This document shows, piece by piece, positions 7,813 through 15,872 of a DNA stretch of 34,338 bases. Each line of letters opens with the position of its first letter. The first letter of the stretch is position 1. This DNA comes from Bacillota bacterium (GTDB lineage Bacteria; Bacillota; Clostridia; Lachnospirales; Lachnospiraceae): positions 1-34,338 of the forward strand of contig JAEXGM010000244.1 in NCBI GenBank assembly GCA_023450835.1, in the 5' to 3' direction. The notes beneath the pieces are model-generated. The model was not told the DNA's origin. It saw nothing but the letters and a program-made list of their open reading frames with translations, and did no database searches. A program made the position numbers and the translations under genes.

Positions 7813-8571
7813 TTACTCCAGCTTTCTTCCCACAGACTTCAATAACATTGTACGAATCTGCTTTAGCCTTGCCATATTATCTTCAAAGGAAATCTGATTT
7901 GCCAGCATAAGTCCTTTTGAAAAATCCTTTTTATAGAAAAGCATGGATTCCAAGAACAGGCCTATAACATGAACCTGATTCCAGGTCGGATAATTTTTGT
8001 TATGATAAAACACACTGACCGTTTCCAGGGCATAGAAGTTATAGCACCACTTTGCCTCTTCCATGATGTAACCCATGGCAGGCCCATTGTTTTGTATCAT
8101 TATTGTTTGAAACTCTTTTAAATAAGGCTCCTTCACATCCACGTACTCAACGGCATAAAAAGGCTTTGACTTTCTTTTAAGGGCTTTTTTCCCGGGATTA
8201 GGATATGTACTTTTAGGGGTAGTCACTAACAATTCCATCCGAACCGTCTCAGGCATTGACGGCAGCTTTACCTTCTTGATATCTGCTGCAATTTGAGCAG
8301 CATTCTCCTTATCTTTTAGCTGAATCAATATGAGATAATCCCAGAGTGTAAAATCTCCTTCTTTTTCCGCTGTTTTCCCGTGATGATAAATTGCAATGTC
8401 CTGAATGGAACGATTGGCAGCCCATAAAGAAAGTGCTTGTTTTAATTGCTCTTTCATATGATGTTTTAAATACTTTTTTTCGTTCTTCCTTACTTTTATG
8501 CTAAGTGCAAGGTAATAAGTATCTTCTTGTGAAATCAGCTTTTCCTTTTCCTGTACAGGATTATTCTTCAT
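7813..8571 (-). CDS. Unknown protein, cotranscribed with an ATC-hydrolase-like gene
   Basis: I place the start at the ATG at 8571 (252 residues), which has an AGAGAGGGAAAG site upstream; a longer frame to 8652 lacks an RBS. It overlaps the upstream gene by 11 nt, which points to coupled translation. I do not recognise the family. The protein is Lys-rich, without signal peptide or membrane segment, and seems to fall into two similar-sized halves (about 16-125 and 135-250). Each begins with a beta strand and a charged helix (YYLALSIKVRKNEKKYLKHH; FYAVEYVDVKEPYLKEFQTI), a pattern reminiscent of tandem ferredoxin-like (dimeric alpha-beta barrel) domains. That fold suggestion is weak. Tight linkage suggests it acts with the ATC-hydrolase-like protein, perhaps as a partner or second enzyme. 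Confidence 0.65.
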   Translation of the reverse strand: MKNNPVQEKEKLISQEDTYYLALSIKVRKNEKKYLKHHMKEQLKQALSLWAANRSIQDIAIYHHGKTAEKEGDFTLWDYLILIQLKDKENAAQIAADIKKVKLPSMPETVRMELLVTTPKSTYPNPGKKALKRKSKPFYAVEYVDVKEPYLKEFQTIMIQNNGPAMGYIMEEAKWCYNFYALETVSVFYHNKNYPTWNQVHVIGLFLESMLFYKKDFSKGLMLANQISFEDNMARLKQIRTMLLKSVGRKLE

Positions 8572-9280
8572 GTTTCTTTCCCTCTCTTTCATATCTTGTG
8601 TTACAGCAGTGATAGCCGCAGGCCATATTTCCTTCCCTCTTAAAGGAAGCACCTAATTTTGGACAGAGCTTAGGAAATAAAATGTCATCTCCGTAGCAAT
8701 TTGCCATGCAGGCTTCTTTTGGGGCAATTTTCTTCATGTATTCATAGATTGCGCAGTATGTAATATCAAATTCCAGGCAATCCTCTGTATCTGCCCGTAC
8801 CCGGTAATCATGAATTCCTGCTTTTTTACTGGCGCGAAACATCTCCAAAATATACTCTTTAAAGGCAAGAAATGCATCTCCACAGGAGGCAAATTCTTTC
8901 GGTGAAGGCAATTCTGTCATAGCCGTCTCATAGGCTGTTTTATCTGCAATCTCTTTTAAAACCTCCATGGCCGCATCTTTATCCGTTAGTTTTTCCAAGG
9001 CACAGTACATGGCCCCTTTACCGGAAAAAGACTTTTTAAGCATATCCGCTGTTTGCTGCTCCATCCGGGTACTTACAGGAAAGGAAATTTTATCAATCCG
9101 TTTCTTCTGCTGTAAGATAAGCAGGAAAAGAACCGGCATTTTAAATACTCCGATTCTTTTTTGTATTATCCCCATTGCCGTCTTTTTAGCCGTTTTTACC
9201 GTATCAGGATGCTGATTCGGTATTTTTTGAAACATAAGGTTCATTTCAACTCCATAATTTTTCAACTCATTTATCTGCAA
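8561..9280 (-). CDS. L-2-amino-thiazoline-4-carboxylate (ATC) hydrolase family protein
   Basis: The C-terminal half carries the features of the ATC hydrolase family: a conserved FDITYCAIYEYMKK stretch, an Asp in the CYGDD segment, LCPKLGASFKREGNMACG, and a final Cys pair (YHCCNTRY). The family takes its name from an enzyme opening the thiazoline ring of ATC on the route to cysteine; most relatives are uncharacterised and may use other substrates. The frame extends to 9385, but the best start is TTG at 9280 (239 residues), which has AAAGGAG 9 nt upstream. A later in-frame ATG with a GGAG 5 nt before it is an alternative. The next gene overlaps by 11 nt. Seven or more Cys residues in the C-terminal part could bind a metal or act catalytically. 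Confidence 0.72.
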   Translation of the reverse strand: MQINELKNYGVEMNLMFQKIPNQHPDTVKTAKKTAMGIIQKRIGVFKMPVLFLLILQQKKRIDKISFPVSTRMEQQTADMLKKSFSGKGAMYCALEKLTDKDAAMEVLKEIADKTAYETAMTELPSPKEFASCGDAFLAFKEYILEMFRASKKAGIHDYRVRADTEDCLEFDITYCAIYEYMKKIAPKEACMANCYGDDILFPKLCPKLGASFKREGNMACGYHCCNTRYEREGKKHEE

Positions 9281-9389
9281 GCTTCTTATCTCCTTTCTTT
9301 TCATCCTATATAATAAAAGATATAAAACCGACTTTTTGACACTCAAATCAAAGATATAAGATAATATTCTGTTTATAAAATACAAAAAT

Positions 9390-9421
9390 ACACAGCAGTT
9401 AGTTTCATCTAACTACTGTGT
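9390..9421. promoter_or_regulatory. GTTAG/CTAAC palindrome upstream of the ATC-hydrolase operon (operator and/or terminator)
   Basis: Two 13-nt arms (9390-9402 and 9409-9421) pair with one mismatch around a 6-nt loop. The core GTTAGyTTCATCTAACTACT also occurs at 10683-10703, upstream of the AraC gene. On the minus strand the hairpin is followed by a T-rich run, so it can also terminate the AraC transcript that ends at 9505. Its centre lies about 125 nt upstream of the ATC-hydrolase start. Confidence 0.6.
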
Positions 9422-9504
9422 ATTTTATAATTCTATCGTTGTTTTAACAACTCCATTTATACCCGTATTAATCCAAAATGATTACTTTTGCATACCTGGT
9501 ATCC

Positions 9505-10572
9505 CTAGATTAATTTATTTTCTTTCCGGTATTCCGTTGGTGTCAGTCCATACCTCTTCTTAAATGCATCTGAGAATTTGCTTGCATTCATCCATCCGAC
9601 TTCACCGGCAATCTCTGTTATCGGCTTCTCCGTCTGAATTAAGCAGTCCCTGGCCTTATTAAGTCTCATCTCTTTTTGGTAAGCAAAGGCTGAAAGATTG
9701 GCATACTCCATAAAAAGCTGATTACATTCTTTCTGTGTTACTCCCATCTTAGCAGAAAGCTCTTTCGTAGAACACACACGATCTATGGAATCCATATACT
9801 CAGCAGAACAGGTGTGTTCTAATAAACACTCACGATCTATGGAATCCATATACTCAGCAGAACAGGTGTGTTCTAATAAACACTCACGATCCATGGAATA
9901 CTCCATATAAGCCACCGCCTTTTCAAACATTCTGTATCTGCTCCCCTTCTTAAGAATAGCCCGGCTGCCTTTCGTATTCTCTGCGAGATGGTGATTGCTC
10001 ATCCAGATTAACTCCAGTGCTTTTAATAGCAGGTACTCTTTATCATAATCAAAGGGGGCCTCTGCAATTCCCAAGAAGATAGACCTCAAATTGGAATTTC
10101 CAAATGTAAGAAACAGCTCTTTTCTATTACTGACCGCTTCCTTCATCTGATTTAAAATCATAGGATTGGTGTGAAAATATTGTTTTATGATATCCTCCGC
10201 CTCACATACATCAAGAAGCAGGCTGATTCCTTTTATACTTCCTTTTTTCAATTTCACTTCCTCGGGACAGGAGTTAAAATCATAGATACCTATTTTGTTA
10301 TCCTCAAGTAATACTGCATTTTCGCCATATTTCATTTCTATCTTTCCATGCAGGCAATAAAAAATCTCTAATAAGTTTCCATTTTCAAAACCTTTCATTA
10401 TCTGGTCCTTGCTGACATGATAATCAAAGAACAGCATTTCGATTCCTTTACCGAGTTCACACCGTATAATAGTCCCTGTAGCGCCGGTTTCCTCCAGAAA
10501 GTATTTGGATATTTCTCCGCTATGATTTATATTTTTTGAATAGCGATTAATATATTTCTGATGCTCATTCAT
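9505..10572 (-). CDS. AraC family regulator with duplicated 18-residue insert
   Basis: I choose the ATG at 10572 (355 residues) because AAAGGGG lies just upstream; two in-frame ATGs further up lack an RBS. The N-terminal ~210 residues are an effector domain without the classic AraC cupin motifs, containing LLEIFYCLHGKIEMKYGENA and GISLLLDVCEAEDII. The C-terminal AraC domain has two HTH motifs, ending KFSDAFKKRYGLTPTEYRKE. Between the first helix of this domain (AVAYMEYS) and the next (STKELSAKMGV) lie two perfect copies of an 18-residue unit (DRECLLEHTCSAEYMDSI) plus a partial third, encoded by a 54-bp exact tandem repeat. Whether the insert leaves DNA binding intact is unclear. A palindrome shared with the ATC-hydrolase operon suggests it regulates both. 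Confidence 0.85.
   Translation of the reverse strand: MNEHQKYINRYSKNINHSGEISKYFLEETGATGTIIRCELGKGIEMLFFDYHVSKDQIMKGFENGNLLEIFYCLHGKIEMKYGENAVLLEDNKIGIYDFNSCPEEVKLKKGSIKGISLLLDVCEAEDIIKQYFHTNPMILNQMKEAVSNRKELFLTFGNSNLRSIFLGIAEAPFDYDKEYLLLKALELIWMSNHHLAENTKGSRAILKKGSRYRMFEKAVAYMEYSMDRECLLEHTCSAEYMDSIDRECLLEHTCSAEYMDSIDRVCSTKELSAKMGVTQKECNQLFMEYANLSAFAYQKEMRLNKARDCLIQTEKPITEIAGEVGWMNASKFSDAFKKRYGLTPTEYRKENKLI
9777..9884 (-). repeat. Exact 54-bp tandem duplication inside the AraC gene
   Basis: Copies at 9777-9830 and 9831-9884 are identical over 54 bp; the next roughly 25 nt (from 9885) match the unit start imperfectly. The length is a multiple of three, so the frame is kept and 18 residues are added per unit. 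Perfect identity indicates recent slippage or unequal exchange. Confidence 0.95.
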
Positions 10573-10891
10573 AATAACCCCTTTCATGAATATCAAATCG
10601 AAGTTTTTATATTCCTAAATCATAGCTGAAGAACTGCTTTTTCCTTGCGGGAAATATCCTGCCTGCTTTCCTGAATCTATAGAGTTAGCTTCATCTAACT
10701 ACTGAAATCATACAAAAAAATACTGTTATTTGCAAGTACATTTATATTTTCAATCACAGCAAACACATGAAGAAGGATTTTGGAAGTGAACGATAAGTTT
10801 GGCTTCCCTTTCAAAAATTTCCCGTTCAAAAAACCGCTCACAAATCCGATACCGATTTATGAACGGTTTAAAAAGGGCATATTACAAATAA
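10573..10891. promoter_or_regulatory. Intergenic region upstream of the AraC gene: second GTTAG/CTAAC palindrome and a terminator
   Basis: This 319-bp gap holds AGTTAG-CTTCAT-CTAACTACT at about 10683-10703, the second copy of the element at 9390-9421. It is centred about 121 nt upstream of the AraC start, almost the same distance as in the other copy. The glycosidase-operon terminator sits at 10831-10869. I see no gene in the remainder. No promoter is convincing by consensus. Confidence 0.55.
10825..10869 (-). terminator. Intrinsic terminator after the GH74 gene
   Basis: Arms of 16 nt (10831-10846 and 10854-10869) form a stem on the minus strand with two G-U pairs and a 7-nt loop. Its 3' side runs into about six T residues. 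It lies 23 nt beyond the GH74 stop codon. Confidence 0.88.
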
Positions 10892-13327
10892 TTATAGTTC
10901 TCCCGATGTATCAAGTATCGGCTCACCATACACCACTCCTCTGGTTCCGGTAGCAATGTATATTCTGCCATACACCCTCGGGTCACCGGCTATGGAACGA
11001 ATATCACCATACTGGTGTTCATCGTCATTTATACGAATCCAGGTCAGCCCTTCATCCAAAGATTTGTAGAATCCGTACTCCTGATTAATGGTACCGCTGG
11101 TATACAAAGTTTTGGTTTCGCTTCCGGGTGCCGCCTTGCCAATGCCTATTCTTTTAATATAATCCCCCTCTTTGGATACTCTCTTTCCCTGGAGATGATT
11201 GTCTTTATCCTTATAGGTAATCCTCCACAACCCATATTGATTCATTGCCAGCCATATAAACCCTTCTTTGCCCGGCTCCACTCTGATCTCATAATCCTGT
11301 TCACTGTCGATACCGGCTAAGTTAACTTGGGGAAATCCAACGGGAACTTGCATTTCACGGAAAGTCTCACCGCCGTCCGTACTTACATAGAATCCTCCGC
11401 CGTTTCTTACTTCACTAAATCCATAAAAGACATGCGGATTTACACGGTCGGACATTACTTTAAAAGGGATGCCATCACCTGGTAAAGACTTTCCCTCCAG
11501 GTTATAAATCACCGATTGATGCCAGCTCTTTCCCAGGTCTCTGGTATAAACAAGCCTTGAAGCATATATGGGAATACCAATTGTCCAAAGAATCGTATTA
11601 CCGTCTGCGGAAACAGCTGCCCAACCGGAGGTGACATTGGGATTCTTCAACTCCTGAATCTGGCTGTCCAGCTCCTTGCTTAACCCTAAGGGGTCCGGCA
11701 GCTGCTCCCAGGTACTTCCCTGGTCAAAGGATACAATCAGGCCTCCCTTGGTTTTCCCTTTCCAGTTGCCTCTTGGCGTAACTACCAAAAGATTGGGATT
11801 GCTGTCCGGATAGTCTGCATTCATAGCAGTTATCCATCTGTCTTTCTTATAATCTTCAAAGGTATTTCTTGCCGGTCTATCCAGCTCCGTAAATACAAAC
11901 CCGCCATAGTCCCCGATAATATCAATCAGCTTCGCACTTCCCGCAGGCGGAGAATAGATATTTAAGTGAACCGTTTCTTCCATACCGGCATCACAGCAGG
12001 ACCAATTTACGGTTCTGCCTTCGTCCGAATTCCTTAAGTCCTTCGTCATAAAAACCCCGGCGCCCGTATTAAAGAATGCCCTGTCACTGTCAAAAGGATT
12101 AATCTTAACGTCCGACATCCAATGTATCAGAGATTCGTTCCCATTGTATTCAGGCTTTTGATAGGATACATTAAAATCAATCTTTCCAATTGCAAGACCG
12201 GATAATACCGGTACCCAGGTTAATCCATAATCCGTAGAACGGTAAATGGTATCCTGAGCCGAAAGGATAGTGGAACAAATTAAAGTTCCTGGCCGGCATA
12301 GATCCGCGCAGATTCCTCCCATGCCATACCCCAGTCTTCTTCCGGATGCCTCTTTCTCCCGGAAGGCTGTACCAAGAATATCCGGAGGAGTTATATCCAG
12401 TGCCTGAAGCACTTCTCCCTCCCTGCTCAGTTCATAGCGGTAGAGTGCTCCGTCATAACATCTTCCCGTATCACAGCCATAGCTGTTCCAGCCGGACCAC
12501 CCAATATTATAGGCAGCATAAGTGATATACAGATAATTTTCAAGAAAGACTGCTCTTTGTCCCACATATCCCGGATAATCCGGGGAGCCCCCTGAAAGGG
12601 GGGCCGGTTCCGGGGAAAGAGGCTTAAAATTCTCTCCTCCGTCATTACTGATATAGATGCTCTGCCCTCTTTTATTTTCGCCGGGAGAGCCTCCTTCGCC
12701 GCTTACGGCTACAACTATTCTGCTTGAAGACATGCCTCTGCTTCCACTTGAAGGGTCGATTTCTACAAAAGAAATATTCTTTTCTGTCTTTCTTCCGGGG
12801 TAAGTAACAGCAAGCTTCTCCCAGGTCTTACAGCGGTCTTTTGTTTTCCATAGACCATTCTCCATAGTCCCCATATACAGAACATCGGAATCATTGGGGT
12901 CTACTGCCAGCCTTTCTCCCGTAGAGCGGCCGGGAGCATTTCCGTGGATTGAAACAGAATTGCCCGTCTCATCAGCAGGAGGGTCAAGATACTCAAAGTG
13001 TTTTCCATAATCCTCCGAAAAAGCTATTTTATGAGTTGGAAAACGACCTACCATTGCATACAAAAATCCGGGATTATTGCGGTCAAGTGCAATTGAAAGC
13101 GGATAGGTCTTCCAGACCTCAGGGTCCGTAGCAGAATCAATTAAAGATATCCAGCATTCTTCCCTAAAGTCATACCGGTAAATACCTCCGATATCCGTCC
13201 TGCAGTATAAAATATCCGGTACCGAAGGATGAAATACAAAGCCTGTAACAAACCCGCCTCCGGGAACGCTGACCGATTTATAACGATATTTCTCTCTCCG
13301 GTTATTATTACTTTTTCTATCAGTCAT
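10892..13327 (-). CDS. GH74 family glycoside hydrolase (xyloglucanase type) without signal peptide
   Basis: The ATG at 13327 (811 residues) follows a GGAGG site by 6 nt; the frame extends eight codons further without an RBS. The protein is a double beta-propeller of the GH74 type: GGGFVTGFVFHP near the start, then RTDIGGIYR with Asp45, many repeats of the ST/SDGG (Asp-box-like) type, and the ending DDEHQYGDIRSIAGDPRVYG. By recalled alignment with characterised GH74 enzymes, Asp45 and Asp505 (in MNADYPD) correspond to the catalytic pair. GH74 enzymes cleave the beta-1,4-glucan backbone of xyloglucan and are normally secreted. Here the N-terminus (MTDRKSNNNRREKYRYKSV) has no hydrophobic segment, suggesting a cytoplasmic enzyme acting on imported oligosaccharides. 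It lies 114 nt behind the GH31 gene and is probably cotranscribed. Confidence 0.9.
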   Translation of the reverse strand: MTDRKSNNNRREKYRYKSVSVPGGGFVTGFVFHPSVPDILYCRTDIGGIYRYDFREECWISLIDSATDPEVWKTYPLSIALDRNNPGFLYAMVGRFPTHKIAFSEDYGKHFEYLDPPADETGNSVSIHGNAPGRSTGERLAVDPNDSDVLYMGTMENGLWKTKDRCKTWEKLAVTYPGRKTEKNISFVEIDPSSGSRGMSSSRIVVAVSGEGGSPGENKRGQSIYISNDGGENFKPLSPEPAPLSGGSPDYPGYVGQRAVFLENYLYITYAAYNIGWSGWNSYGCDTGRCYDGALYRYELSREGEVLQALDITPPDILGTAFREKEASGRRLGYGMGGICADLCRPGTLICSTILSAQDTIYRSTDYGLTWVPVLSGLAIGKIDFNVSYQKPEYNGNESLIHWMSDVKINPFDSDRAFFNTGAGVFMTKDLRNSDEGRTVNWSCCDAGMEETVHLNIYSPPAGSAKLIDIIGDYGGFVFTELDRPARNTFEDYKKDRWITAMNADYPDSNPNLLVVTPRGNWKGKTKGGLIVSFDQGSTWEQLPDPLGLSKELDSQIQELKNPNVTSGWAAVSADGNTILWTIGIPIYASRLVYTRDLGKSWHQSVIYNLEGKSLPGDGIPFKVMSDRVNPHVFYGFSEVRNGGGFYVSTDGGETFREMQVPVGFPQVNLAGIDSEQDYEIRVEPGKEGFIWLAMNQYGLWRITYKDKDNHLQGKRVSKEGDYIKRIGIGKAAPGSETKTLYTSGTINQEYGFYKSLDEGLTWIRINDDEHQYGDIRSIAGDPRVYGRIYIATGTRGVVYGEPILDTSGEL

Positions 13328-13441
13328 CCTGTTCCTCCTTTTGACTATCAAAAAATAACACTATCTATTATATCTGGAATCTTCAGACCCTGATTAAGCT
13401 CTTTTCTTCGGCAAATCTTTTTAGCCTTTTAATCCCCCAGC

Positions 13442-15496
13442 TTAGTAAATGGGATACTCCTTTTCCTTCCTGACGAACAGCGGAATTTCATTTAAAGGGG
13501 CTTCTGTCACAATATATTGTCCCCCTTGCATGACCTCACCTGTTTTTGCATTCCTCCATGCCTGATTCTTTGGAAGATATACTTTCACTTGTCTTTGCCC
13601 AAGTTCAAAGGCAGGTGCCACCAGAATATCCGGGCCGAACATATACTGTGCCTCCACGCTCCAGCAAGCTTCATCTTCCGGAAATTCATAAAACATGGTC
13701 CGCATAACCGGTGTGCCCTTTTCATGGGCCTCTTTCATGCAGGCTCTTACATAAGGGCGGAGTCTTTCTCTCATCTCTATATAAGCTTTCATGATTTCAT
13801 AGTTTTCTTCCCCAAAGCTCCAGATTTCATTGTCATTGCCGCTCATCATCTGTGTTACACCGTCAATTACCGCCTGCTCCGGTTCATGATGCGGGACCCT
13901 TTCCCCATGAAGACGGAATACCGGTGAAAATACGCCGAAAGCGAACCAGCGAAGCAATAATTCATGAAAATTCTTATCCTTTACATAACCTCCCAAAAAT
14001 CCGCCGATATCCGTTGTCCACCAGGGAATTCCCGCTATTCCCATACTAAGACCGATCTGTAATTGTTCTCTCATCGCCCTAAAGGTAGAGGAGACATCTC
14101 CCGACCATACCAGGGCTCCGTATTTGGAGCTTCCCGCCCAGGCAGAACGCACCAGATTACAGATATTTTCCTGTCCTTCTGCTGCCATGCCCTCATAGAA
14201 ACCTTTTGAATACATAAGCGGATAGATGTTGGAGCATTGCAGTGCACTTCCCTGCTGGTACCTGTAAAGGTCAAAATCATAGGGCCCGAATTCCGGCTCC
14301 GCCTCGTCCAGCCAGAAGATGCGGACACCTTTATTATAGTAATTCTTTTTGCAGGCTTCCCATACATATTCTCTTGCATCTTTATTTGTGGCATCAAAGA
14401 ATACGGTCTCACCCATCCAGTTCATATTAATATTCATGCCTCTGTCGGCAGAAATCAGATATCCTTCCTGGGACATGGTCTCATAATTTTCCGAACGGCT
14501 GTCAATGGTCGGCCATACGGATACCATAAGTTCCGTTCCAAGTGACTTTAGCTCCGCTATCATTCCCTCCGGATCAGGCCAATCCCTCGGTTCGAATTTA
14601 AAATCCCCCTGCCTGGTCCAATGGAAGAAATCAATTACGATTACATCTACAGGTATTCCTCTCCGTTTATACTCTCTCGCCACGGTAAGCAATTCTTCCT
14701 GATTGCGGTATCTGAGCTTACACTGCCAAAAACCCATGCCATATTCCGGCATCATAGGCACCTTTCCCACTGCCTCGGCATACTGTTCTTCGATTTGTGC
14801 CGGGGTGTCCCCTGCTGTAATGAAATAGTCCAGCTTTTTGGTACTATGGCTGATCCATTCCGTACGGTTGGTTCCAAAGGTCACTGTTCCGATACTGGGA
14901 TTATTCCATAGCATCCCATATCCTCTGTTAGATATCATAAAAGGAACGCTTGCCTGACAGTTTCTGTGGGCAAGTTCTAAGACCGCTCCCTTCTTGTTCA
15001 GTATTTTATCCTGATATTGTCCCATGCCGTAGATTTTCTCGTCTTCATAGGCTTCCAGGCGGAAGGTCAGCTTGTAATCACTTGTTCCCATAATTGGTGT
15101 CATTTCTCTGGCTTTCACACTGAGAGGAACACAGTACCTGTCTATTCGGTTCCTGTCCCGGTAGTATTCCTCCGTTAATATCTCGCCTCTGCTGTTCGTA
15201 AAGGAAAGCCAGCCTTCCCCGTTAAAGGATGCTGTTATCTCACCATTTTGGATAGATGCCGTCTGGCAGGATATTCCCTGCCCTTCCCCGCTCCAGGGCT
15301 CCGTAAGAGTCACCTCTCCGATGTAAATCTCCGCCTTGCATTCCTTCGGTTCTTCTTCCAGTGCCCAATCATTGGAGTCCATTTCTGCCTCCCTTGTCAT
15401 GCGCACCCTCAGGGAATTCATTCCCCAGGGCTCCACCCACAGGAGTTCCCTGCCTGTCTTTGCAATTAACCGGTTCCCTTGCCTGGTAAATCTCAT
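13442..15496 (-). CDS. GH31 family alpha-xylosidase
   Basis: This 684-residue protein has the GH31 layout: an N-terminal beta-sandwich (to about 245), then a (beta/alpha)8 barrel and C-terminal beta domains. The nucleophile is Asp397 in RIFWLDEAEPEFG, the form seen in alpha-xylosidases, and the acid/base is Asp467 in LVWSGD. The barrel opens with MPEYGMGFWQCKLRY and PVDVIVIDFFHW. It releases terminal alpha-1,6-xylose from xyloglucan oligosaccharides. No signal peptide is present, so it should be cytoplasmic. The ATG at 15496 is preceded by GGAGG at a 6-nt distance. It leads a GH31-GH74 unit and has upstream the 68-nt block also found before the GH5 gene. Xyloglucan as the substrate is inferred from the three-gene neighbourhood; an isoprimeverose-type substrate is also possible. 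Confidence 0.9.
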   Translation of the reverse strand: MRFTRQGNRLIAKTGRELLWVEPWGMNSLRVRMTREAEMDSNDWALEEEPKECKAEIYIGEVTLTEPWSGEGQGISCQTASIQNGEITASFNGEGWLSFTNSRGEILTEEYYRDRNRIDRYCVPLSVKAREMTPIMGTSDYKLTFRLEAYEDEKIYGMGQYQDKILNKKGAVLELAHRNCQASVPFMISNRGYGMLWNNPSIGTVTFGTNRTEWISHSTKKLDYFITAGDTPAQIEEQYAEAVGKVPMMPEYGMGFWQCKLRYRNQEELLTVAREYKRRGIPVDVIVIDFFHWTRQGDFKFEPRDWPDPEGMIAELKSLGTELMVSVWPTIDSRSENYETMSQEGYLISADRGMNINMNWMGETVFFDATNKDAREYVWEACKKNYYNKGVRIFWLDEAEPEFGPYDFDLYRYQQGSALQCSNIYPLMYSKGFYEGMAAEGQENICNLVRSAWAGSSKYGALVWSGDVSSTFRAMREQLQIGLSMGIAGIPWWTTDIGGFLGGYVKDKNFHELLLRWFAFGVFSPVFRLHGERVPHHEPEQAVIDGVTQMMSGNDNEIWSFGEENYEIMKAYIEMRERLRPYVRACMKEAHEKGTPVMRTMFYEFPEDEACWSVEAQYMFGPDILVAPAFELGQRQVKVYLPKNQAWRNAKTGEVMQGGQYIVTEAPLNEIPLFVRKEKEYPIY

Positions 15497-15540
15497 ATTG
15501 TACCTCCCTGTATGCTCTGATAAGCTCTATTTATTTATTA

Positions 15541-15608
15541 CTTTATTCTTACACATTTACGTTTTTTTTCAACCGGCGGAATCAGATATCCTGTACCATA
15601 AAAATTCC
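15541..15608 (-). promoter_or_regulatory. Conserved promoter block of the GH31-GH74 unit (copy A)
   Basis: Written on the plus strand the block is CTTTAT, N20, TTTCAA, N5, GGAATC, N20, ATTCC. The copy at 17739-17806 before the GH5 gene has the same four elements with identical spacings over 68 nt. On the minus strand TTTCAA reads TTGAAA, a good -35 box, with GGAAT/ATTCC half-sites immediately upstream; the -10 region (AGAATA) is weak. This is the arrangement of an activator-dependent promoter. The regulator is not identified. Confidence 0.7.
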
Positions 15609-15700
15609 AGATGGGACTTGCCGCCAAGACGGAACAGCTTTTGTAAGGCAAGCCTTAATGCTCCTGCCATAGAATAATATGAAATTTACAAGCAAACAGA

Positions 15701-15740
15701 AATTCAGTACACTAAGCTATACAGCGGAGTGTACTGAATT
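15701..15740 (-). terminator. Hairpin downstream of the GH5 gene
   Basis: Perfect 13-nt arms (15701-15713 and 15728-15740) with a 14-nt loop. On the minus strand it is followed by a moderately T-rich run. It lies about 130 nt past the GH5 stop and upstream of the GH31 promoter block, so it probably ends the GH5 transcript; the tail is weaker than in a classic terminator. Confidence 0.55.
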
Positions 15741-15872
15741 CTGATTCGGGAAGAATATTATGTTAAAACATCATTGGGAATACTAGCTTCAGCTCAGACC
15801 GCCAACCTGATATACCTTATCGTAACCGTTCTGGGTAAGAACTCGAAAAAATTCCTTCTGCGGCTCCTGGTA

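Larger units (their letters stand above)
15497..15872. other. Intergenic region between GH5 and GH31
   Basis: This 376-bp stretch carries the GH31 promoter block at its left (15541-15608) and the hairpin of the GH5 gene at 15701-15740. The rest (15609-15700 and 15741-15872) shows no RBS-linked frame and no other structure I can support. Confidence 0.6.

Noticed and set aside
9777..9900. Repeats considered as a CRISPR array or VNTR
   Set aside because: Units are contiguous with no spacers, keep the reading frame, and lie inside a coding gene. They are a tandem duplication, not an array.
14071..14412. 113-residue alternative frame within the GH31 gene
   Set aside because: Same-strand frame shadow across the GH31 catalytic motifs, without RBS.
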